Shown: piece by piece, positions 6,083 to 12,321 of the stretch
Numbering within the stretch: the first letter of the stretch is position 1
How the letters are laid out: every line of letters starts with the position of its first letter
NCBI GenBank assembly: GCA_002321335.1
Contig: DCMG01000056.1
Coordinates: 1 to 12,321 of the forward strand
DNA length: 12,321 nt
Direction: 5' to 3'
DNA from: Bacteroidales bacterium UBA1628
GTDB lineage: Bacteria; Bacteroidota; Bacteroidia; Bacteroidales; UBA932
Position numbers and translations under genes: made by a program
The notes under the pieces: model-generated
What the model saw: the letters and a program-made list of their open reading frames with translations, nothing else
Database searches by the model: none
Told to the model about the DNA's origin: nothing

Positions 6083-7264
6083 ATGGCTTACACAGAGACA
6101 ACAAAGACCACCTACGGTCAGCGCGTGAAGAAATCTTTCGGTGGCATCGGTTCCGGATTTGTTCTTCTTATTGTCGGCACGATCCTCCTCTGGTGGAACG
6201 AAGGCAGGGCTGTCAAGACGGCAAAAATGCTTAACGAGGCCGCCGGGGTGACGGTAGAGATGACCGACATCAACACTGTTAACCCTCAGTTCGACGGGAA
6301 ACTCGTCCATGCGACCGGAATGACCGCCACGATCGACTCTCTTATCGACCCGGACTTCGGTGTCGGGGTGACAGCTGTCAAATTTGCAAGAAAGGTTGAG
6401 TACTACCAGTGGGTGGAGCGATCACAGAGCAAGACCAAGGATAAGGTCGGCGGCGGCCAGGAGACCACCACAACCTACACCTACGAAAAGAAATGGGTTG
6501 ACTCTCCTGTCAATTCCGAAGAATTCCACGATCCTGAGTATCAAGGAATGAACAGGGTAAAGATCGCCATTGACGACTTAAGGCAGACCGCCGAGAACGT
6601 GACATTCGGAGCCTACAGACTGACCAAAAGCCAGATCGCCTCTATCAGCGGCGAGCAGCCTTATCTCTTCTCCGAGAAGGACACCGAAAGGATCACCAAG
6701 GAACTGTTCAGAGAGGAGTGCCTGATTGACACGACCCTTGCCGTGAAGATCCAGAACAATGTGGTCAACTTCGGTTCAAAATCCGGCACCCCTCAGGTCG
6801 GTGACGTGCGCGTGACCTTCACAAAGGTGCTTCCGGCAGAAGTTTCGCTTATGGCTCAGGTCAGCGGTGACACGTTCGTGCCTTACACCTCGAAGAACGG
6901 AAAGAATTTCGATGTCCTTCAGATGGGTGCCCAGTCAGCCGACCAGATGTACGAGGGGCAGCACTCGGCCAACAAACTGTGGCTCTGGATCCTCAGGTTC
7001 CTGGGCATATTCCTTGTCATCGGTGGCCTGAAGGGCATATTCGGATTCCTTGAGACTCTTGCCAAGGTGGTTCCTTTCATCGCCAACATCATCGGCGCAG
7101 GTGTGGGCCTTGTCTGCTCGCTCGTCGGCTTCGCGTGGTCATTCATCGTGATCGCCATCGCTTGGCTCGCCTACAGGCCGGTTCTGGGAATATCCTTGAT
7201 TGTCATTGCGGTCGCATTGATCATATTCCTATCCCGCAGGAAAAAAGTCGCATCCGCAGCATAA
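6083..7264 (+). CDS. TMEM43/LUMA-family membrane protein
   Basis: A 393-residue protein matching the TMEM43 family, which is shared by bacteria and animals, where LUMA is an inner-nuclear-membrane/ER protein. Visible features are a first membrane helix (about 22-38) followed by the characteristic NEGRAVK, then a large soluble domain (about 45-295) containing ARKVEYYQWVE and a W-x-DSPVNSEEFHDP stretch that follow the family pattern. A C-terminal bundle of about three hydrophobic segments follows (299-318, 331-364, 368-384) and ends in SRRKK. The soluble domain between first and later helices probably faces the periplasm. No signal peptide is expected beyond the first helix. The biochemical role of bacterial TMEM43 proteins is not settled to my knowledge; the neighbouring secreted proteins suggest an envelope-organising or stress function. 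It lies 43 nt after the preceding gene, apparently on one transcript. Confidence 0.85.
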   Translation: MAYTETTKTTYGQRVKKSFGGIGSGFVLLIVGTILLWWNEGRAVKTAKMLNEAAGVTVEMTDINTVNPQFDGKLVHATGMTATIDSLIDPDFGVGVTAVKFARKVEYYQWVERSQSKTKDKVGGGQETTTTYTYEKKWVDSPVNSEEFHDPEYQGMNRVKIAIDDLRQTAENVTFGAYRLTKSQIASISGEQPYLFSEKDTERITKELFREECLIDTTLAVKIQNNVVNFGSKSGTPQVGDVRVTFTKVLPAEVSLMAQVSGDTFVPYTSKNGKNFDVLQMGAQSADQMYEGQHSANKLWLWILRFLGIFLVIGGLKGIFGFLETLAKVVPFIANIIGAGVGLVCSLVGFAWSFIVIAIAWLAYRPVLGISLIVIAVALIIFLSRRKKVASAA

Positions 7265-7296
7265 TGTAATGGTCTGAATCATAAACCAACATCGAA

Positions 7297-8886
7297 ATGA
7301 CAACATATCTAAGGAATATGAAAAAAGTGTTGGGAGCGGTTCTCGCTCTCACGCTTTCATTGTCTGTGAATGTGCCCGTTCAGGGGCAGAGTCTGCTGAA
7401 CCAGATCGGCCGACGCGCCAAGAACGCAGCCAAGACGAGGGTGACAATGGGTGCCGACAGGGCTATACAGAAGACTCTTGACAAGGCTGAGGACGCTATC
7501 GAAAAAGGTGCCAACGACGCTCTTAACGGACGTGGCGGAAAAGGTCAGGCACCGGCTGTGAGCAACGGCCGTGTCTCTGCGAACGCCAACGGCACAATCT
7601 ACTACGTCAGCGAGTCAGGCAACAACAAGAACGACGGCTTGAGCCCGTCAACACCTCTTAAGAATATTCAAAAAGCGTTGGACATCGCTCCGGCTGGTTC
7701 CACAATCTACGTGGCCGCCGGCAACTACTATGGTCTCCTTCGCTGCGGAAACATCTTCGTCCGCAAGCCTGCCTACATCTACGGTGGCTTCAACGGAGAT
7801 TTCTCTCAGCGTGACATCCTGAACTACCGCACGATGGTTCAGCCGACTCCGGAGTCCAACGGCACCGCCAAGGCTCCGACCGTTCAGCTTGAGATCAATG
7901 TCGGCAAGTACGATAGCAATGTTGAGTACCGAAACGCTGAGGTTCTGTTCGACGGAATCATCTTCGACCGTGGAAATTCCATCTCCTACTATTCCGGCAA
8001 CGATGATAATCAGAAGGGACAGCCAGAAGGTGTTGAGACGACTAAGATGAACCCGATCGGAACCAAAGGCATGGGAGGAGCGGACCTTTCCAATCTGGAG
8101 ACTTTCACGAAGGAGTCATGCATTCTCTACATGAACAACTCCAACGTGAATCTAACCGTGCGCAACTGCGCGTTCATCAATGCTCCTAATCACGTGATTC
8201 TCGGTCTTTTCAGAGGCTCCATGTACATCGACAACAACATATTCGTGAATTGCAGGATGGAGGCGATGGATGTCCGCGGTTCGGATCCAAAGGTGAACTC
8301 CAAGGTTGACTTCACCAACAACACCTTGCTGTTCATGTGGTCGTTCAAGCAGAATCTTGAGACGATGGGCTACGGATTCCGTTTCCAGCCTGGCACGGAC
8401 TGCTACCTTGCCAACAACATCTTCGGCTGCTCGATGATGACAGCCCTTGACTACACGCACATCGACAGCGACAGGAACCGTGAGGCCACCCGCAAGACCA
8501 GCGTGGAGAACAATGTGTTCTTCCTCAACAGGATGGGTGACATTTCTATTCCGGGAGGCGGCAATTTCATCAACATCAGCAGCGCTGATTTCTCTGACGT
8601 TGAATATCTCGACTCCGAGGGTGGCAACACCACGGTCAAGGATGCGAACATATTCAAGGGCAAGATTGACGAGGCTTACCTGAAAGGCTTCCTCAACGCG
8701 TCTTACACCGCTGAGATGCAGCACAATCCTAATTCCGCGGTCAACACGTTCCGTTCGGCCCTCGGCATGAACCAGATCGGCACGATGACCTCCAAGGTCA
8801 CGATGTACGCCAACCGCTACAATTGGGAGAAGGCGCTTCTGCTCTTCGGAGCTATGCCAGGTTACGGGGCGCAGGTGCCGCGGTAG
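7297..8886 (+). CDS. Secreted right-handed parallel beta-helix protein (DUF1565-like)
   Basis: A 529-residue protein with a signal peptide (hydrophobic core about 11-27, cleavage near VQGQ). A Lys/Ala-rich amphipathic helix region (about 31-78) and a Gly-rich linker follow, then from residue 100 a parallel beta-helix opening with IYYVSESGNNKNDGLSPSTP and LKNIQKALDIAPAGSTIYVA, the typical entry of DUF1565/pectate-lyase-like folds. The coils run to about 450 with regular VEFRNAEV..FDGIIF, NVNLTVRNCAF, SMYIDNNIF and CYLANNIFG strands. Such folds often bind or cleave polysaccharide or serve as surface scaffolds; I cannot point to catalytic residues, so no enzymatic function is assigned. There is no lipobox and no recognisable type IX secretion tail. 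An in-frame ATG at 7318 (MKKVLGAVL) is a plausible shorter start, giving 522 residues. It lies 32 nt after TMEM43, probably on the same transcript. Confidence 0.85.
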   Translation: MTTYLRNMKKVLGAVLALTLSLSVNVPVQGQSLLNQIGRRAKNAAKTRVTMGADRAIQKTLDKAEDAIEKGANDALNGRGGKGQAPAVSNGRVSANANGTIYYVSESGNNKNDGLSPSTPLKNIQKALDIAPAGSTIYVAAGNYYGLLRCGNIFVRKPAYIYGGFNGDFSQRDILNYRTMVQPTPESNGTAKAPTVQLEINVGKYDSNVEYRNAEVLFDGIIFDRGNSISYYSGNDDNQKGQPEGVETTKMNPIGTKGMGGADLSNLETFTKESCILYMNNSNVNLTVRNCAFINAPNHVILGLFRGSMYIDNNIFVNCRMEAMDVRGSDPKVNSKVDFTNNTLLFMWSFKQNLETMGYGFRFQPGTDCYLANNIFGCSMMTALDYTHIDSDRNREATRKTSVENNVFFLNRMGDISIPGGGNFINISSADFSDVEYLDSEGGNTTVKDANIFKGKIDEAYLKGFLNASYTAEMQHNPNSAVNTFRSALGMNQIGTMTSKVTMYANRYNWEKALLLFGAMPGYGAQVPR

Positions 8887-8926
8887 TGTCATGCGTTAAT
8901 AAAATTATTATTAAACTATATTGATT

Positions 8927-11458
8927 ATGAACTTCAAGCACACCCTATCCGCCTTCGTGACATCGGCAATTGTGGCCTTACTTGTCGTTTCGTGCGGCAA
9001 GAAAGAGGAAGAGGCTGTGAGCGTCTCATCCGTCGCGGTGTCTCCAGTAAACGTGGAGATCACAGAAGGTGAATCCACAAAGTTGACCGCCAAGATTTCT
9101 CCTGCGGCGGCCGCTGACAGAACCGTGACCTGGACATCCTCCGACAAGGCCGTCGCCACCGTTGACGGGAGCGGCAACGTGCAAGGCATCAAGGCCGGCA
9201 CCGCCACCATCACCGCCACAGCCGAAGGCAAGTCCGGGAAATGCGAGGTCACGGTCTCAGCTAAAGTTACCTCATTCAGTCTCAGCGAGACTAAGTTGAA
9301 CCTCGTGGAAGGAGGCAACACCTCAATCAAAGCCATCATCACACCAGAAAAAGCCACTGGGCTTGAGGTTGAGTGGAACACTTCCAACTCAAAGGTGGCC
9401 GTAGTGACAAACGGTACAATCGCGGCTATCGCAGCCGGTGAGGCCGTGATCACCGCGACATTGAAAGAGTACCCTGAATTCACCGCCACCTGTTCAGTGA
9501 CTGTGACATCCAATGAAGTCAAAGCCACCGCGATGCGCTTCGCCGACAAGTACAGTACCGGTGACGGCTACGCGGCCACGATTCGCATCGATGAGCCGGG
9601 ACAGATCTTGGAACTGGTCTTTGAACCTGCGGATGCGACAAACAAGCAGGTGAATTGGTCCTCCGAGAACACTGACGTCCTTACAGTGGATGAGTTCGGC
9701 GCTATCACTCCTTTGAATTTAGGCACAAGCAAGGTTACCGCTGTCCAGAAAAACGGTGGTCTGATGGCGAGCATTTCCGTCACTGTGACGGACGTGCCTC
9801 TTGAGAGCATCTCAATCAAGGGATGGAGCGCGACTCCTATTGAGGTCAATTCCGGAACCTCAGTAGAAATAGAATGCGAGGTTCTTCCAGCTTCGGCCCG
9901 AGAGAAGGATTGGATTCTTGAAGTTGACAAATCCGACTTGGCGAAGCTCAATGGCCATAAGGTGGAATTCCTCCCTAAGGCGGGAGATGTCACAGTCACC
10001 GCCAAGTGTGTCGCCAATCCATCCATCAAGGCCGCCCAAATCTATAAGGTGACCGTGACACCGACAGCCATCGCTCTCCCTGCCAAGATCTCCATCACTC
10101 TCGGCGACACCAAGAAATTGACCCCGACCCATACCCCTGAGACCGCCTCCTCAAACGAGCTCGAATGGGCATCATCGGATGACAAGATAGTGAAAGTCGA
10201 CGCTGACGGGACACTGAACGCTGTTGCGAAGGGCGAAGCCACCGTCTCTGTCAAGTACAAGAAATTCCCTGCCGTCGGGGCTTCGTGCATTGTCACGGTG
10301 ATAGGAGAATCAACTGTCTCGATCAACGGTGGAGAGATGATGACGTACGAAGTCGGCCATCTCCGCGATTTGCTGGCGAAATCCGGGACGCCGATCACCT
10401 CCATCAAGTGGCGGGAAGGCTTTATCAATTCCAGCGACGCGGGAGCGATCCGGGAATATTGCACCGCACTTGAAAGCGCGGACATGAAGAATGTAAGGAT
10501 TGTTTCCGGAGGAGACTCCTACAAGTCCGGATTTCAGAATAGAGATAAATACACTACTACTGATGATGAGTTCCCTCCGGCATTGTTCTATGAGCACAAC
10601 ACTCTCAAGTCCATAATTCTTCCAGACTACATCACTAAAATCGGGGATAGAGCCTTTGAAAGTTGTGTTTTGGATAAAGTTGTGTTCCCGGACAGCGGCT
10701 TGGAGATAATCGGAAAATACGCATTTTCTCTAAATGGTTCCTGGAAGCGCTCCAAACTATACAATGTTCCATCCAGCATAAAAAAGATTGAGTATTACAG
10801 TTTCTATGGAGCGTATTTCGTAGACAGATTGTATCTGCCGAACATTGAAGATCTTGATAACACCGCTTTTATCAATATTGTCGCCGATGAGATTTTCCTC
10901 GGTCCGAAACTTAAGACTCAAGGTCTTGGTGGAATGGAAGTGAACCAGGTCATCATAGATGAATCCCATCCGCAGATTTATGTTACCGGGCAGGCCATTG
11001 TTGACCGTAGCATGAAAAAGGTTATAGGTTGGGTTGCAGGCCGGAATCACAGTTCAGTGTCTTCCTTGACAATTCCGGCCATAGAAAATGTCACGACATT
11101 GGGCGATTATCTGCTGCGTAACGGACTCTACCCTAATTGCAAGAAAATAACCGTCAGTGAAGGTTATACCTACCTTGACAATTATTCCCTTGACACCAGA
11201 AAAGTCGAGGTGTTGGACCTTCCTTCGACATTAGAGAGAATCTCTGTTCTCTTTGTAGCATACAACAAGGTCTTGAAGGATATCACGATCCGGGCGGCGG
11301 TGCCTCCAGCCTTTAATGACTATGATGGCCGTTTCGATGATCCTTTCCACGGATGTGACTTCAAGGGCGTCATCCGCGTCCCTGCCGCCTCCCTCGAGAC
11401 CTACAAGACCACCAAATACTGGAGCAAGTACGCTGACCAGTACGTGGCGATAGAATAA
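8927..11458 (+). CDS. Surface lipoprotein with five BIG2 domains and a BspA-type LRR domain
   Basis: An 843-residue lipoprotein. The signal peptide ends in LVVSC with the lipid-carrying Cys at 23; GKKEEE follows, resembling a lipoprotein surface-export signal. Five Ig-like units occupy about 32-114, 115-195, 196-290, 291-378 and 379-462; the first, second and fifth are textbook BIG2 (V.WTSSD..VATVD..G.V.GI..GTATITAT), the third and fourth diverged. Residues about 464-843 form a leucine-rich BspA/LRR_5 domain (LKSIILPDYITKIGDRAFESC, LYNVPSSIKKIEYYSFYGA), ending with the usual cap GVIRVPAASLETYKTTKYWSKYADQ. Such proteins bind host or microbial surfaces or matrix. I use the ATG at 8927; a TTG two codons earlier is in frame. 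The LRR segment is much richer in A+T than the rest. It is the last gene of the operon; a terminator follows at 11482. Confidence 0.92.
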   Translation: MNFKHTLSAFVTSAIVALLVVSCGKKEEEAVSVSSVAVSPVNVEITEGESTKLTAKISPAAAADRTVTWTSSDKAVATVDGSGNVQGIKAGTATITATAEGKSGKCEVTVSAKVTSFSLSETKLNLVEGGNTSIKAIITPEKATGLEVEWNTSNSKVAVVTNGTIAAIAAGEAVITATLKEYPEFTATCSVTVTSNEVKATAMRFADKYSTGDGYAATIRIDEPGQILELVFEPADATNKQVNWSSENTDVLTVDEFGAITPLNLGTSKVTAVQKNGGLMASISVTVTDVPLESISIKGWSATPIEVNSGTSVEIECEVLPASAREKDWILEVDKSDLAKLNGHKVEFLPKAGDVTVTAKCVANPSIKAAQIYKVTVTPTAIALPAKISITLGDTKKLTPTHTPETASSNELEWASSDDKIVKVDADGTLNAVAKGEATVSVKYKKFPAVGASCIVTVIGESTVSINGGEMMTYEVGHLRDLLAKSGTPITSIKWREGFINSSDAGAIREYCTALESADMKNVRIVSGGDSYKSGFQNRDKYTTTDDEFPPALFYEHNTLKSIILPDYITKIGDRAFESCVLDKVVFPDSGLEIIGKYAFSLNGSWKRSKLYNVPSSIKKIEYYSFYGAYFVDRLYLPNIEDLDNTAFINIVADEIFLGPKLKTQGLGGMEVNQVIIDESHPQIYVTGQAIVDRSMKKVIGWVAGRNHSSVSSLTIPAIENVTTLGDYLLRNGLYPNCKKITVSEGYTYLDNYSLDTRKVEVLDLPSTLERISVLFVAYNKVLKDITIRAAVPPAFNDYDGRFDDPFHGCDFKGVIRVPAASLETYKTTKYWSKYADQYVAIE

Positions 11459-11481
11459 AGGCCGCCTGAAATATTCTTGAG

Positions 11482-11517
11482 AAGAGTGCCCTTGGTCCGC
11501 GCCGGGGCACTCTTTTT
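11482..11517 (+). terminator. Intrinsic terminator of the envelope operon
   Basis: AAGAGTGCCC (11482-11491) and GGGCACTCTT (11505-11514) are perfectly complementary over 10 bp with a 13-nt loop, followed by TTT. It sits 24 nt after the lipoprotein stop and marks the end of the 4765-11458 operon. Confidence 0.9.
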
Positions 11518-11523
11518 CATTTC

Positions 11524-11540
11524 AAAGCAGATTCTGCTTT
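11524..11540 (-). terminator. Small hairpin directly after the minus-strand Rpn-like gene
   Basis: AAAGCAGA and TCTGCTTT form a perfect 8-bp inverted repeat around one central base, abutting the TAG stop (11541-11543) of the convergent gene. It lacks a T-run on the minus strand, so its strength as a terminator is doubtful. Together with 11482-11517 it separates the two convergent units. Confidence 0.5.
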
Positions 11541-12215
11541 CTAAAACACATTGACTTCTTCCACAGAAAGTCCAGTGCAAGAGGAAATTGTCTCCGCATC
11601 AATGCCTTTGGCCTTAAATGCCGCGGCGATTTCCCGCTGAGTCTGTTGGCGGCCTTCAGCCTTGCCTTCCTGGACTCCTTCCCACCTTGCGTAGTTGATG
11701 GAGTTGATCCTGTCCCGTTCTGTCATCATATCCTTTTCGTATTGAATGGCTTCCTCGGGCGTGAAGTTGGCCCTGGTGGACGCCTCGAAATAGGCCTCGT
11801 AGGCCTTGTTGCCCCTGGCCCAGTCAGGCACTCCGTCCATCTCCTTCGACCCCGTCAGCAAAGATAACCAATAATCCGTCTCGTTGGTTATCCCTTTCGA
11901 GGATTTTTTGAATGCGTTCAAGTCAAAGAAGTGGTACTCGGGACTGGTGGGAAGCCGGTGGCCGCTGGCCTCGTCAACAGTGTAGTAATGAAGGTCGTAC
12001 CTGCCGCTGATTCCCGTGACGTCCTCCGAAGCGAAGTTCAGGAAGGCGATGACGTACGTCGAGTGCAGTTCGTACTCCGCTGAGCCGACCACGCCCTCCA
12101 GCTGAGCGATGACCTTGGCCGTGTAATAGACCATCCTCTCCAGGAACGTCACCTGCTTGGCGTTCTGCATCTCCACGATGAAGTTGTTGTCCCTGTCATC
12201 AGTGGCGTAGCAGTT
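11541..12215 (-). pseudogene. 5'-truncated Rpn / PD-(D/E)XK nuclease-family transposase-like gene
   Basis: On the minus strand, the frame from 12215 to the stop at 11541 encodes about 224 residues of the Rpn-type (recombination-promoting nuclease / PDDEXK_2 transposase) family. It begins NCYATDDRDNNFIVEMQNA and continues with TFLERMVYYTAKVIAQL, YDLHYYTVDEASGH, a long charged central part and the typical EGVQEGKAEGRQQTQ tail leading to FKAKGIDAETISSCTGLSVEEV. Full-length members carry roughly 50-70 further N-terminal residues, including the PRNDxxFKxxFG start and the first catalytic aspartate. Here an in-frame TAA (minus strand, 12216-12218) stops the frame immediately upstream of the recognisable homology, and no start with the missing part exists in the remaining sequence. 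Only the E of VEMQ (12171-12173) remains of the expected D...ExQ active site, so the product is probably inactive. A GTG at 12174-12176 could give a 211-residue fragment. Intact relatives promote RecA-independent recombination. Confidence 0.8.
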
Positions 12216-12226
12216 TTATCCGCCAC
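12202..12226. repeat. Hairpin at the truncation junction
   Basis: GTGGCG (12202-12207) and CGCCAC (12221-12226) are perfectly complementary around a 13-nt centre. The dyad straddles the point where Rpn homology ends, so it may be part of, or have guided, the rearrangement that removed the gene's 5' end. A chance repeat is also possible. Confidence 0.4.
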
Positions 12227-12321
12227 GCAATTCACAAGGATTTCCGTAGCCAAATACACAAATATTTCGAGTTAGCTCAAAGAGAAAGAATACAATGCCG
12301 CCAACTGACGGAATGAAAACC
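12219..12321. other. Unassigned sequence beyond the truncated gene
   Basis: This 103-nt tail is richer in A+T than the truncated gene and has no recognisable coding content on either strand. On the minus strand a 17-codon open stretch (12219-12271) reads LEIFVYLATEILVNCVAD and does not resemble an Rpn N-terminus. CCGCCAACTGACGG at 12298-12311 is a small imperfect palindrome. It may be the edge of another mobile element that continues outside the window. Confidence 0.4.

Noticed and set aside
8152..8892. Long minus-strand open frame (246 codons) inside the beta-helix gene
   Set aside because: It is an antisense shadow of a GC-rich coding region whose plus-strand product has a clear signal peptide and fold; the antisense peptide is rich in His, Arg and Val with no recognisable domain.
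7297..11458. Type IX secretion C-terminal domain on the beta-helix or LRR protein
   Set aside because: The C-termini (GAMPGYGAQVPR and KYADQYVAIE) do not show the conserved sorting-domain strands; the latter is the normal LRR cap.
4765..11458. Reading the TMEM43 operon as an antiphage defence island
   Set aside because: No nuclease, nucleotide-signalling enzyme, NTPase or toxin domain is visible among the four genes; the products are envelope and surface proteins.

Overview
The window looks like a chromosomal segment from a Bacteroidales bacterium of moderate GC content, possibly an uncultured gut lineage. Three things point there: the first 22 codons of a ribosomal protein L13 gene in the MDTLSYKT form typical of the order, promoters with the Bacteroidetes -7 box TAnnTTTG, and Bacteroidetes-style proteins (lipoproteins with acidic tails after the cysteine, BIG2/LRR surface proteins, and a membrane-spanning TPR-AraC regulator). 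Ribosome binding sites are mostly absent, as usual in this phylum, with one clear exception at 1911.

Layout. 1-160: start of rplM on the minus strand, with a canonical promoter and an overlapping dyad. 161-540: non-coding regulatory DNA with a tandem repeat, an imperfect 41-bp dyad and a -7 box. 541-2751: plus-strand operon of a small lipoprotein followed by a 5'-nucleotidase split into two secreted proteins (C-terminal substrate domain, then metallophosphatase domain), ending at a strong terminator (2791-2823). 2824-2889: REP-like palindromic repeat. 3013-4644: membrane-anchored TPR/AraC-type regulator. 4670-4738: second copy of the dyad-plus-promoter element. 4765-11458: four-gene envelope operon (secreted helical protein, TMEM43-family membrane protein, secreted beta-helix protein, BIG2/LRR lipoprotein), closed by a terminator at 11482-11517. 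11541-12215: 5'-truncated Rpn/PD-(D/E)XK transposase-like gene on the minus strand, then foreign-looking sequence to the end.

How it may work. The most interesting signal is the shared 69-bp element at 400-468 and 4670-4738. It matches at 57 of 69 positions without gaps. Each copy holds two 18-nt inverted arms around a 5-nt centre, and in each the -7 box starts exactly 20 nt after the right arm. The copies sit in front of the two operons that flank the TPR-AraC gene. The simplest reading is a compact regulon: the periplasmic TPR domain senses an envelope or nutrient signal, and the cytoplasmic AraC domain binds the dyads and activates two operons, one for extracellular nucleotide or phosphate-ester hydrolysis and one for an envelope/surface assembly centred on TMEM43. 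The repeat and its geometry are directly visible; the regulator-operator link is inference.
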